Below, one piece after another: positions 35,920 to 47,400 of a stretch of 64,000 nucleotides of DNA. The DNA lies in NCBI GenBank assembly GCA_930367205.1, contig OV884014.1, forward strand, positions 74,813,104-74,877,103, read 5' to 3'. The notes under the pieces were generated by a model, which saw only the letters and a program-made list of their open reading frames with translations, did no database searches and was not told the origin of the DNA. The DNA comes from Acanthosoma haemorrhoidale (lineage: Eukaryota; Arthropoda; Insecta; Hemiptera; Acanthosomatidae). Within the stretch, counting starts at the first letter, position 1. Every line of letters starts with the position of its first letter. The translations under genes were made by a program, and so were the position numbers.

Positions 35920-36170
35920 TTTAGGAAACAAACGAGCAAACAAGAAGAGGAGCTGGCGGACGCCGAACCCTGAGCAAACAGTAATTGCAACGGGCAGTGG
36001 GACCGGGAGCAAACAAAACAAATTTGTGCTTCAGCCTTTGTTTGTTCGAATTAGGAAACGAGCTGGCAACAAAGACCTGGTATGTTTGTACGCTGCCGAA
36101 CATCGGGTTGTAGAGTGAAGTGGGAACGGGAGAGCTTCGATTTATCCACCAATGTGTGAGGGGCCGTTAA
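35920..36170. promoter_or_regulatory. Candidate regulatory block rich in forkhead/Sox-like sites
   Basis: A GC-richer block with repeated ACAAA/AAACAA cores: AAACAAAC (35926-35933), GCAAACAAAACAAAT (36009-36023), TTTGTTTGTT (36038-36047) and GGCAACAAAG (about 36065-36074), plus GAGCTGGC twice. Many forkhead-like words within 150 bases suggest an enhancer. The overlapping minus-strand ORF 35921-36103 has no known domain. Confidence 0.3.
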
Positions 36171-37164
36171 ATGTTCGGGGTTTCCAAAAAAGAATTTACA
36201 CTGTATATATATCACTATTCAAAGTACTTCTGATTTGTTTATTTAGACTGATTAGTTATTATTTTGTTTATTCGCAATTGGTTTTATTAGTTTAAAAGAC
36301 GATTTTCAGTGGCAAAAATGATTTAATAAATTATGTTTGATCTAAAATACTGTGAAGTTTCTTTGTGATCACTCTATAACTTTTATGGAACTGAAGCATC
36401 CAGAACCCTGACCACATCTCGTCATTCATGGTTTTTTGATGACTATATAGTAGTATATTGCTGTAAAAAAAAATGTGGTTTATACGGGAATTATAACATT
36501 CCGCTTTTAAATAATGAGATCCCGCAAGAATTAATCAATACGACTCTACATTAATATTCACAAAGGGCACGATGATCTCTTTGTTCGAAGTAATTTATCC
36601 TCGATGAAAGTTTGAATAGATTGAATGCTACAAAGCGGTATAATTGATAATGCATGGGTCGATAAAAGAAACAAGAAAGAATAAAAAAACTAAATATAAA
36701 AAAAAATGAAGATAGAAAATATAAGAAAAAGAACTAGACGGCATAACTAAGTGTAGAGAGATTTCTTCAGCGCTCGCACTGGTCACGGATAGAAAAAAAA
36801 CAACTCATAACTCTGCAGGAAAAGGCTGGACTCAACTAAAACTCTATTTCTATAGATCGCACTACGGTGTAATGGGAGTTAAATAATACTCCTTCTTCGT
36901 GTCACGTTCGTATTTTTTTTTTTAATTTTACTTAGTATAGAAAAAAAATAGTTGACTCTGAAGCCTATGGCTATAATTCATTACGATATTTTATAAAAGG
37001 AAGAAGTTTTTCACGAAGAAAGCTTGTGCAATGCAAAAGGAGGTGATTTGGTCAGTATCACGCGCTATCCTCCAGGATTTCCACTCAACCCTGTCGAAGA
37101 CCATGCAACAGGATGACCCCTCATACGGAGCTGTATGTGCTTTTTATTGGACCTTGTTGACGTT
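36171..37164. other. AT-rich DNA, no gene seen
   Basis: No similarity to other parts of the window; several A/T homopolymers only. Confidence 0.45.
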
Positions 37165-37487
37165 ACCAAATTTTATTATGTGAAAACTATCATAATTTAA
37201 AATGTGATTATAGTTTGAAAAAGATATTTTAACTTATCTGAAGCTATGGGAGCAAATTTATATGCACCTAAAATTTGGATTGCGGTCAATACAAGGCTGT
37301 TGATAGCTGGCGTTTTTTCAGCGTAACTGTATCTACGATTCTAATCATGAATTTTATCTCAAAGATTACGTTTTCATTTTTTATTTTATTCTCTCTCTTT
37401 TTTTTTTATAATAAAACAATTCAAGTATGTAAATTTATGCATTTATCAGCCATGATGCATGATGGAAAATTATTCACATTAAAATTT
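37165..37487. repeat. Roughly 300-bp direct repeat, copy 2 (partner 34793-35090)
   Basis: Second copy, about 2.37 kb downstream of the first and slightly longer because of a few small insertions (for example a duplicated ATGATGC near 37450). The 106-codon frame 37275-37595 starts inside it and is not conserved in copy 1. Confidence 0.8.
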
Positions 37488-39359
37488 GAGCTGTACGCAC
37501 TTTTTTGTGTGTTTACGCACTTGGACCCTGTAATCGTAAACCAAATTATTTTATTACACTTTGTTATAGTAGCGGCATTGGACCACAAAGCGTAACTCAA
37601 AATTAAATTGTACATAAGGACAAAATTGACAAGTGTAATTTGTGAATTAGTAAAAAAATTGTTACTTTCCAAATGGATTTAAGTTTAGAAACGTCCGTGT
37701 TAAAAGGCTTTCACCGAATAGATTACGCAAAATGATTTCTTGTTTTAAAATTCTTCAGAGCCTGGGAGGTCTTTAAGGTCAAGAGAAACTCAGGTAAATG
37801 TGCCATGCAACTTATTATGTACCTGCAAAGCTGTAGTCTATCTCTTCTAGGAAGATGTTCTGCTGCGCGACCGTGTCTTTCAAATAGCACGCAATAACTT
37901 ATTAATGACTCGATAGTCTCACAAATAAGAATATATATTAAATATTCATACAACAGAAGTCTCAACAGTGATTGTAAAATGTTTATGTATTTTATTTTGA
38001 TGAGCTTAGAGCAATAAATTTCTAAAATCAGTAAGAAAATTCCGATCGAAGAAACAACTGCATTTACTAATAGAACTGAAAAATTATGGTACTTTTTCGT
38101 TATGGATTCTAATGGGATTTAGTTTTAATACTTTTATTTGCATTACTGATTATAATATTTTTAATTGTCCTAATTGCCTATCCTTGTACATATTTCCTAT
38201 AACTATGGTAGCCTGTATGGGAGATAATGCTTAACAGATTTATGTCTAGCAGTGTCAGTAATAGGTCCTATCATCAAAGCGTTTATTTCCTTGAAATAGG
38301 AAAAAAATCATTAGGGGAAATAGAAAGTCGAATTTACACCCAGTAATCAGAAATGCTGAATAATAAAAATCCCCTTTATAGTTGAAGACATTAATTATCA
38401 CTAACGAACAGCTTTTCTACCTCACTCAAACATTATCATTAAAACGAACAATCGATAGAAAAAAACCCTACTTATTAGTTAGGGTGTAGCAGTTATAAAC
38501 AAGTTTTAACGAAGAAAAATGAAAATGGCCGAACACTCTAGAGGCTAACTTTGCTAATATATTAATCCATTCTTATGAGCTCCCAGGTAACTTAATATCT
38601 CTTAATGTGCTTCCTTAAAACGGTCATAAAACCAATCGGTTCACAAAACGGTATCGATTCATTTATTGTACAATCTTTGAAAATTAAGATATGGTGCGAG
38701 ACGACGACTTTAATCGTTTTCGGTACGAGCCCTTGTTTTATCAAGATCAACACTCAATAATTGCTTTAAAAAATAATTAAGCGTTTATATGACTCGAGCT
38801 ATAAAATTTCTTGTCCGAATTGAGAGGCTTTATCTTCAAATAAGTGCGGAATTAATACCGTTTAATCAATATAATTTTTTAAAGGGATATCCCACATCTT
38901 CAAACCAAATTAACATTATAAAAAATATTGCAATGGAAGCAATGAATATAAATCACCTATATAATTCCATTCTTACCGATTTCAATAGGTATTCTAATTT
39001 CTACCAGTTTAAATTTTTTTTATTTAAAACCTTTAAATGTAAACTCGACCTACTCAATGTCAAATTTCCGTAATTATTATATCTCAACACTTCCTGCGTC
39101 TTTTATCTCATCTATTTATGTTTTATAAATAAAATTCAGTTCGATTGAAGTAATATCAATACTTTGCGGATTAATTAAAGAGAAAAAAGAACATGTATAA
39201 CTTTCCATCTTAAATATATTCCCTGGGCCAAGAGGCAAGAATACACTTCCGTGAGCATGAGTACCTGAACAAAAGTAAAACCTTACCATAGTAACGGAGA
39301 ATAATAACCATGAATACACATATGAATAATTAAAAAATAATAGCGTCCATAAATTAATA
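37488..39359. other. AT-rich DNA, no gene seen
   Basis: The minus frame 37723-37965 (80 codons) and the plus frame 38789-39073 (94 codons) are the longest here; neither shows a known domain. No TE similarity was recognised. Confidence 0.4.
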
Positions 39360-39665
39360 CAAACAATCTTTTACCAGTCGAGACACGAGAGGACCAGCCA
39401 GGGCCATTACATACCGTGGGAACGGGCGAGACTTTAAATCACTGCGTCGAACTGGGACTAATCACAGTTCACGCCGGCACACTTAGCAGCTCCGGAGGAA
39501 CTGTTATTAGATTTGTTTATAGCTGGTCACACCTGCTCCAGAGGCCAAGGCGTAACAAAGATTCCAGAGGGAGCTTATCATTCATTTATGGAGCAGTCTG
39601 TTACAGTAATTATCAGTCGTTTTACTTACAATTAGTCCAGGCAACGAAAGCCAAACTATGAGCCT
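39360..39665. promoter_or_regulatory. Candidate enhancer sharing a module with 29607-29630
   Basis: A GC-richer, repeat-free block with ATTTATGG (39584-39591), TTTGTTTA, GTTATTAGATT, CACACCTGCTCC and TACTTACAATTAG. At 39639-39665, AGGCAACGAAAGCCAAA then TGAGCCT matches the block at 29607-29630 with one change and a 3-base gap. An 81-codon plus frame crosses it without a known domain. The enhancer role is inferred. Confidence 0.35.
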
Positions 39666-40087
39666 CTGTAATAATTATATACTAAAATACTAAAGGAACA
39701 TTTTTATAGTTTTGTGTTGTTCAATTTTGTATATAGAGAACTTTTTGCTAAAATCACCAGTTTTAAAAAAATTACCATCAAACCATCATCCGTCGGGGAC
39801 TTATAGGGTATTGTACAGGACTCTCCTCCCAACAGCTACAGCGAATTTCAGAATTGTCATTTCTTTATCATTCTATGCCTTTTTATACTAAATCTCAACA
39901 GACCGACACAGACAATCACAGGCTAGAAAGGAGTGGTAGTCTACAGATAGCCAACTTCGTATGGGTCATTGATAACGTCAGTTGTTGACTTAAATAGTAT
40001 TTTTATTAAATTATTTAATTTAAAAAAAAAGTAACACTATCCGGTATTTATAAAAAAAGAAATACTGCACATTATTAAACCAAAACT

Positions 40088-40588
40088 TTTTTTTTTGCTT
40101 TATTATGGTAAATTACTATCTGCCTAATTGGGCTATAAGTAATTGTGCTATATGATCTCATTCATACCAATTTACAATTTTCATTCACTCGCGTGCGAAG
40201 GAGGAAGCGGAATCTTAGGAAGAGCGCGAGAGCCACAGACGCTCAGGATGATTAGAGAAACTGGCTATTGCCAGGATTCCCTTGTCACTTATTTATAGCA
40301 GGTCACTGCGGTTTTAGTCTCCGAGGAGGATTATAGGGATGAGTGGTGCAGTGCGATGACTGTGCTAGGGAATTAGGGTGGTTAGATACGTTACTATGGA
40401 ATTTTATGAACTTGGAAGGGATGAATTCAAGAATGTAGGGTTTATTCAGATCATTATGAAGGATTTTGTTCCTGACGTAATAAGGGCATTTACTATTGCT
40501 CGCAGGACTTCTGATTGAAAGGATTGGATGCGCTTGATTTTTGACTTTTTTGCTGTCGCCCATAGCTCTATTCCGTACCAAAATCCGT
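40088..40588 (-). mobile_element. LINE-A (Jockey-like) ORF2 C-terminus plus 3' UTR, perfect target-site duplication
   Basis: On the minus strand the copy starts inside ORF2 with YGIELWATAKKSKI and IQSFQSEVLRAIVNA, both typical post-RT Jockey motifs. One base appears deleted near 40495, after VNA. In the next frame the protein continues with YYVRNKILHNDLNKPYI, EFIPSKF, HPNSLAQS and PPRRLKPQ, stopping at about 40303-40305. The 3' UTR of about 210 bases ends in AATAAAGC and poly(A) (T at 40086-40096). AACCAAAACT flanks the element exactly at 40078-40087 and 40589-40598. 5'-truncated; one frameshift makes it a pseudogene, but overall divergence seems modest. Confidence 0.92.
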
Positions 40589-40598
40589 AACCAAAACT

Positions 40599-41396
40599 AA
40601 AGTAACTGAAATGGCTTTTTAATATATTAACAAAAATGTAAACTCCTAGAATATCTAACGACAAAGAAAAAGTACAAGTTTTCAATTTCAAGTTCCAAAA
40701 AACATTTTTTTTTAAACCAGAAATACTTATGTTTCCTTCTGTCTTTTCTGTTCTTTGCGATTCTCATCGTCTGATATTGCCACGAGATGAAAAATAGGAG
40801 GCATGGTAATGCGTCATTAATTCATTAATTAATAAGGTAATTGAAAATAATAATTAATAAATAACAATAATTTTAAAAATAAATTAAAAAATTATGGGAC
40901 CGGTATAATTGAAGACTTATTAGCAATGAGCATGCAGATGAGCTTCTCCCACATTTTTTTGTATTATATTTTTCAGACGGAAAGGTTTCCCATTTCGTCA
41001 ATTCCAATTATCGTAAAAAAGTATTTTTTGGAAATGGAAAAAATACAACTAGGGTAAAAATAAAAAAACACAACGTGATATTCAGCGTTTTGGATGTTTA
41101 GTAATGCTTTTGGATGGATTTCAAAAAATGTAATTATGTTGAAGTGTTCATTAAATTTTTCCTAGTCAGTGTCTGCCTAAGGTTTTGAGCCACGAGCTCG
41201 CTTAGGCTTGTACAAACCATACAATTTAATTAAAAGGTCTTAACTTCCCTCTGCGTTTAATTAATAAATTTAAATGACTGAAATAGAATAATTAAATGTT
41301 TTATTAAACTTGTGTGAGTTTAACCTAACGGTTGGTGTGTGTTATGGTAGCGAATAATCACGAAATAAACGAACGCATATTTTCAGATACCATACA

Positions 41397-41399
<3 letters not shown>
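40599..41399. other. AT-rich DNA, no gene seen
   Basis: Contains tandem TTAATTAAT-type words near 40815-40860. No coding or TE similarity recognised. Confidence 0.45.
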
Positions 41400-41437
<38 letters not shown>

Positions 41438-41441
41438 TATG
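41400..41441. repeat. AT microsatellite
   Basis: About 15 AT units, then AC and a further few AT units. Confidence 0.95.
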
Positions 41442-42712
41442 TGAACAAACAAGAAAATTTGTCCAGTAATGTAATCAAGAAAACAAACAGACCAATGATT
41501 ATGCAATGAGTGCATCAATATGCAAGCGCTACACATCATTAACAGGGGTTGGCGTTTGATTGGGCTACTGGGGAGGGTAGTGGGGGCAAACACACCCCCC
41601 CATTTATCCATTGTTTATGGATGTTTATAATAACCATTATATATTATTTTTGAGTGGAAATGTCGAGTCACAGGAGTTAATATTTGTAAGCCTGTTAAAA
41701 TGGTATGTTGGAAGCGCCCCTTATTAGTTCACATATTTCAAGTATTCGGTAATTGATAGCTTAAAGCTTCTGGACAATCCTAGATAACAGTACTCGAGTT
41801 ATATACTAACTCCATATTTACATACATTTTTATTATTAGTTAAAAAAAAAGTCGTCTTTCAAAAAAGTAATTTGCATATGGATTTTAAACTTTATTAAGT
41901 GCACTATTAATAATTTTAATGAATATTTACCCATATAAGATACGTAAGCATACAAAATAAAGCATTGTGCATTCCAGTTGGGAAAATCTTAAAAAATCAT
42001 TAATAATTTTTTAATAGATAATTTCTCTTGAACAACTCTAAGGAACCCATTATATTCAGAAATAAACAATTAGCCATCAAATTAATTTTTAAGTTTAAAG
42101 CATTGCTTTTAGTCGGATATGGAGACACATCTGAAACTATTTTGCTTCAAATATAGACGTTTAATTAGGATTCCTATAAATTTCAACATTAGTATAAAAG
42201 TATTAGCAAGTACAAAATCGGTTATCCATGGCAGTACTTTTTACCAGTAGGAGTTTTTTTTTAAAATATCATGATCAATCCACAACCAGAATTAATTTAC
42301 AAAATAATTTCAATATAATTAAAAAAAAAAGTTTAATCAGCTAACATTTTAATAAATATGCTTCAGGTCATAAATCACGAATACTTTAGGAACATGAACT
42401 CATTAATGGAAGTCTTCATGGCCAATTATATACTTAAAAATAAAATTAATATTATTATTTTGTAGGGCGGTATACAAGAATGCTAAGAGCCTCTAGGTTC
42501 GGAACGTAGGGGCTCAGGTGTGCGGTGTGGAACACCTGACGTGACATCTGGCAGTCCAAGGGTACACCGTTCAGATTGCTTCAGCCTCCTCAACCTCTGG
42601 GGTTCACTGGTTAGCGAAAATGTAGGCTGAGCAATATATATAGGATAATAATGTTTTGGTGCGGAAGTCATGGAGAAGTAAAAGAATTTCTGCACTTTTT
42701 CCAAAATGTGTT
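41442..42712. other. AT-rich DNA; GC-richer patch at 42480-42620
   Basis: No gene recognised. The patch 42483-42620 carries an open minus frame (73 codons, to 42704) rich in Arg and Pro with no known domain; it immediately precedes the SINE copy. Confidence 0.4.
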
Positions 42713-42890
42713 TTTCTGGTTCGTTTAAGGACGAAAATGGCCGCTTATTAGTGGATCGCTGACTTCTAACAGTCCTGGGTTCAAATCCTTCTGTTTTTTT
42801 TTTAATTTGAAGAATAGGTCTCAGTCACTCTGCCTCGTAAAATGAGTAGCTACTTGAATAAAGAAGCTTTTTTTTTTTTTTTTTTGAAAA
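42713..42890 (+). mobile_element. tRNA-derived SINE, best copy
   Basis: The head resembles a decayed tRNA: AAATGGCCGC...TTAGTGGATCGCTGACTTC (A-box region, about 42735-42765) and GGGTTCAAATCC (B box, 42777-42788). Next comes a body with TTTGAAGAATAGGTCTCAG and GTAAAATGAGTAGCTACTTG, and a poly(T)-type tail of 18 bases (42868-42885). Related bodies lie at 28975-29105, 43067-43200 and 55088-55315. No target duplication was identified with certainty. Confidence 0.65.
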
Positions 42891-43005
42891 GTGTTATTTG
42901 GTTCTATTTAAAAAAAAAACTTTCATATTTAGCAGTGAACATGACAACATAAAGTAGATTCAGTGTGAGTTTTGTTATTTTGCCCTCTAGAATACTTTTG
43001 ACAAA

Positions 43006-43082
43006 CAATAAACGATATTTTTAAATATTTTAATTTATCAATGTTTATTATTATTAATATGTTTTTATGGTTCGTTTTAGGA
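43006..43082. repeat. Short direct repeat, copy 1 (partner 43521-43592)
   Basis: AATAAACGATATTTTTAAAT...TTTATCAAT...TTAATATGTTTTTATGG...CGTTTT resembles AATAGATGTTATTTTTAAAT...TTTATCAATTAATATGTTTTTATGAATCGTTTTT at 43521-43592. It flanks the nested SINE and LINE pieces. Confidence 0.6.
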
Positions 43083-43200
43083 CCAAACTGGGCGCTCATT
43101 AGTAGACTTCTAACAGCAGAGACCCGGTTTCAATTCCCTAAGTATTTTTTTTTTATTTGAAGAATAGGTCGCTTAGGTTATTAGGAAATGACTACTCTGC
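43067..43200 (+). mobile_element. tRNA-derived SINE, second copy
   Basis: Aligned with 42713-42890: GGTTCGTTTTAGGACCAAAC, CTCATTAGTAGACTTCTAAC, a B-box-like CGGTTTCAATTCC (43125-43137), a T-run and TTTGAAGAATAGGTCGC. After about 43180 it gives way to the antisense LINE reverse transcriptase piece, so its tail is lost or was replaced by that insertion. Confidence 0.55.
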
Positions 43201-43442
43201 GCCATCGACTTCAAGATCTCATCAGTGTGTTTTTGAATGTAACGGGATGCTATATCGGGATCTGGGTGGGATGAAAAGACTGCAGTGTCATCGGTAAATG
43301 TTGCCAAGGAGGTATTGTGCCTAGAATGGACATCAGCAGGTTATAGAGGATGGGACCCAGGACACTGCCCTGTGGAACTCCTGTTTTTATGAAATAATAG
43401 TTATAGAATATTCTAAACCACAGCTGACACCGACTATGGTGG
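43185..43442 (-). pseudogene. LINE-A reverse transcriptase fragment
   Basis: On the minus strand: CGLEYS...IKTGVPQGSVLGPILYNL (reverse transcriptase motif with PQGS and LGPILYN). After an 8-base deletion relative to 26430-26700 it continues in another frame as ADVHSRHNTSLATFTDDTAV and FSSHPDPD, ending near KHTDEILKSMAQSS. The catalytic DD pair is intact here, unlike in the copy at 26430. Both ends are abrupt, and it sits between a SINE copy and a short direct repeat. Confidence 0.8.
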
Positions 43443-43520
43443 ATGAGGTTTTGCGCCGTGGTTTAAAATTTGAAACTAACAGAAAGTTAAGCAACAAAAC
43501 TATTTGTAGACCAAGAATAG

Positions 43521-43592
43521 ATGTTATTTTTAAATATTTGAATTTATCAATTAATATGTTTTTATGAATCGTTTTTGTGTTTAGATCACTGG
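43521..43592. repeat. Short direct repeat, copy 2 (partner 43006-43082)
   Basis: See copy 1. The two copies lie on either side of the SINE/LINE composite and could be remains of one split or duplicated element. Confidence 0.6.
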
Positions 43593-46500
43593 AAGTGTGG
43601 TCTTGCTTATTTAGGCACCATTGTGACAGATAACTTTCCCCGGCTATCTACAGTTTCTTATCCTTTTATAACCACCATAAAAGGGGGGGGGGGTTCGTAA
43701 AATCAAACCACTTCGCCAGGACGGGATTCGTTTCCACGACTATCCGGTCTAGCCTAAGAACTTCGTTTAGTTCTGTCTTTATACCTTGCATCTTCGGCTA
43801 GAGACAATGTCCTTCAAGAAGGATATACATTTCTCCCTCTGAAGGCGTTGATCTCGGAGTCTTATTTTTAGAACTTAGAAAATAAAATTTAAAAAGCCGG
43901 GCTCCAAAGCCCGGAATAATCCTTGGAGCCATAAAAATCTGTGGAAGGCAACATTGACAGTATTGAATCAGCTAAGTGAGGCAAGGCCTTCGATCTGATC
44001 CCGCCATTTCCCTTTTATTTACTTTTTAAATTGGAAGAAAGTTCTGGTGGGGGGGGGGGGCACACCACTCTCCGACTCGTCAATCCCCCCGCCACCCACC
44101 TACTTCTTCCCAGTCCAATAATCGCTGGTCTTTCTGTTTATCTTGTATTACTGCCGTCCTTCGACTTCATCTCTGGAATTGTTTGCTCGAGGGTATTCTC
44201 GTAGTTATTATTTCAGGAATCTATTGTCAATTCTTTGATTCTTGAACTTAATGTAACGACTGGAAAAAAAGCTGTGTGCATCAGATATATAGACAGCTCC
44301 GAGGAGGGGAAGAAGTAATCAGGGAGAAACGACTGTGGAAACCCATCATGGCCGTGTTTCGGCAAGAGAGTCGAAACATCTCCTGCAAGTGGCTGGAAAA
44401 ACAAGCAGGGCCCGTACACAAAACAAGAAAATTTAAAAATAATTAAACATTCCGTCCACAAAGGAGATCTTTGGACAATGACAAGTTAAGAGAACGTGAT
44501 ATGTTTGCCCGATGGGTCCTGACCGAGGCCCAAAAGAATTCATAAATTCACGAATTTTATAAAAGCGTTAGGAAAAAGTCCTCGAGGTAGGACAAGGACT
44601 AACCATAAGAGCTTCATTTCTAAGTTCAGGCGAGAGACCTTATCAAGGATGGATACAAGAGATTAAATCTTGAGTTGGCAAAGGTTTAGGAAATTGACGC
44701 TAAAGAAGAAGAGAATAATAATTTAGTTTAGAAGAAATAGTTAAAAAAAACTTAATTAAAAGCGGATTAAACATTTATCTTTTAACTGGGGAGCTAAAGT
44801 TTTCCGTATTATACTTTGTAGTTTCATTTTAAAATTTCATCAAAAACTTTTAGTTACACTTAAAGTTATTGGAACGTAAGAAAACATATTCTGAGCGATT
44901 TTCCGTACTTTTTTAGAGGAATTAAAAATTAAATTAAACTAATTTATATATCTAGGTATATCAAGTGATTATCTTAAAGCTGTACCGGAAGGCGATTGCT
45001 CGGTCCAGTTACAATAGGAAATATAATTTTTTTTATTTAGTCAATATTTTTTATATTATTCGTCAGTTAGCTTTTATTTTTAAAAAATCCTAATCAAATT
45101 CGAAATAACTTTTTTAATAAAAAGTTTAAAATCGTAAAATTTTTTCGATTAATGCTAAATGGGTATTATTAAAAGCTTACATACAGTACTTGTTTGATTA
45201 CAACTATGCTGTTATATGAAAATGGCATATGTCAGCTAATATAAATATTTTTCTGCAATTTTAATACTAAATAATCCTATAACATTGATAATAAATGATC
45301 CTTTTGCCCGACCTATTATCATTATCAGCTTGTCGTCATGTTCGTCATATTAAAGTTTGCTATTTTAGCAGTGCTATTCATAAATTGATAAATCGTGTAA
45401 GCAATTTGATAAATTGACTATAGTTACCAAATAGGATAGCTGATGATCTGAAGCAATAACATACCTGTGAAAAAAAAAAATTGATCTATTAGTTTTAAGT
45501 ATATTTGACCATAAAGAGACATAGGTTCTTTCTGGCTATTATCATTCGTATAACGAATATTAGTTATCTCAACATAATGAACATTTCACAGTCATATCAT
45601 ATAAATACGAATGCTTCGATAAATACACATGCAATCAATTAAGCCTCCAGTCGATATTGTTGATATCGATAAATCATTTTCGAAATGTCTGTCATTTCAG
45701 CGGGAGAAAGCAGAAAGCTGTGGCAACTGTAAATAGGAAATGGTGTCAATGTCCAGTCTAGCCACGTATAATAAAATAAAATTCTATAATAAAACTTTTT
45801 ACGGGTATCTGGAAAATCAAACTCAAATTATAATTAAAAAAGAAAGTTAAAGGTGAAAATATTACCAAAAATTGTATTTTTCCTATACCTGGCTAACAAT
45901 TTAAAAAATCAATAAAATTCGAGAATGATTTAGAGAATATAAGTCACATATGAGCAGGTTAGCAACAAAGAGATGTATGTGAATACAAATTATTTTGAAG
46001 AATCAATTTCCCCTATACTCATGCGAGACGTACCATCAGAGCACAATAAAAAAAATTACTATGATCATAAATATTGTGGTTTTCCAGCTTCTAGCTTTGC
46101 AACAATCCTGGTAGTTGTGTATTTTATCAAAAAAAGAACTCGAATATAATAAATTACCATATATTTGATAAGTATATAACAATAAAATTGGAGGGAGTAC
46201 TTAAGGGCGTCAATAGTTAAAGAAACAAGAAATTATATTCGAAATTACTTTTTTTTAAACTGATAAACATTCTTTATTGTGCTAAGATTACGTTTAATAT
46301 TTCAGGCCACATATCTACATTTAACTAATAAATAAACCAGCTCTAAAATATCATCTGAATCTATGGCGTTCGTAATTTGACGTAGTGGGGATTCAAAGCC
46401 AACATACACATACATAACATACAAACCTAGTCTGAAGCAAAATGCGATGTGTTTTTAGATCTGGCTTGAATGTCATTTTTTACTAAATTTTACATTTTTT

Positions 46501-46929
46501 TTTATCATTAGCTTTATCAATATCATATACAATATATATGAATAAACATTCAACCTATATTCGAAATGTATTAGTAACTATTGTTACTGTTGTGGTATTT
46601 AATCCAGCTAGTATGAGTTTTTAGTAGAAACGATGGGCTATTGGCACTCAAACTAAGGTCCTGCTAATTCAGAAATATAGCGTTAATATCCGTGGTTAAA
46701 TTATGCGATGGACTAAGATCATTTTTAATTGAACGCTTAAAAAATTAAAAGTCACTAATTCACATCGTAAAATAAGCCAACTATTTTTTTTTTTAATGAT
46801 TTAATGAGATGTAGTAGAAATAGTAAACTAAACCCATAAAGAGCGTTATAAACGAGAGGGTTAATAAAGAAAATAATCGACGGAATAATTTATGGCAAGT
46901 GATTCCCTTTAATGATTGGACGTTAAAAC
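43593..46929. other. AT-rich DNA with two long G tracts; no gene seen
   Basis: G runs lie at 43683-43693 and 44049-44060. A GC-richer patch at 44040-44480 carries an 82-codon minus frame without a known domain. TATCGATA, a DREF-type palindrome, occurs at 45664-45671, followed by a GC-richer stretch to about 45740. The stretch 46240-46930 has no recognised content apart from B-box-like GATTCAAAGCC near 46391. Confidence 0.35.
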
Positions 46930-47400
46930 TGAAACGATTCTCAAGTGTGTGTGACGTTAACAATGTAAACAGAGCTCTAAAACAAAACGACGGACTCGAA
47001 ACAAGAAGATGGAACAAAAAGATGGAACAAAAAGAGAACAAACTATAAAAAAAGAAGGGCAGACAAACAAATTGTCTACATCGGACAGAGACGAATGGAC
47101 TCCCGCCCGGAGAGGAACAAGACCCGAACGGACACGAAGGCACAGCCTCGGGCCACGATAGAGATGTAGCTCCGTGGAACAGCTGGCTAGAGATTATCTC
47201 AGTGGCGACATTCCAGAGGACGTCGCTGACACTAATCCCGATCTATAGCTGTGAATTATCAACTGGCTGTTCAGTGATGTTTTTGCCGGGAATCTGTCTT
47301 TGGGAATTGCCAGTTGCCAACAGTTGGAGAAATGGTAGAGGAGGGACATCTGAGGCCTTCGTGGAACTAAGACTCAAGAGACAATTTGAAGTCTGAAAGG
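46930..47400. promoter_or_regulatory. G+C-richer block, candidate regulatory or old gene remnant
   Basis: A block of balanced composition with AAGATGGAAC repeated near 47008-47030 and CpG-containing words at 47100-47230. The 116-codon minus frame (46793-47143) is Ser/Phe/Leu-rich and low-complexity; the 64-codon plus frame (47202-47396) has no known domain. Labelled only by composition. Confidence 0.2.

Noticed and set aside
46793..47143. 116-codon Ser/Phe/Leu-rich minus ORF
   Set aside because: Low-complexity composition with no domain; probably open because of base composition.
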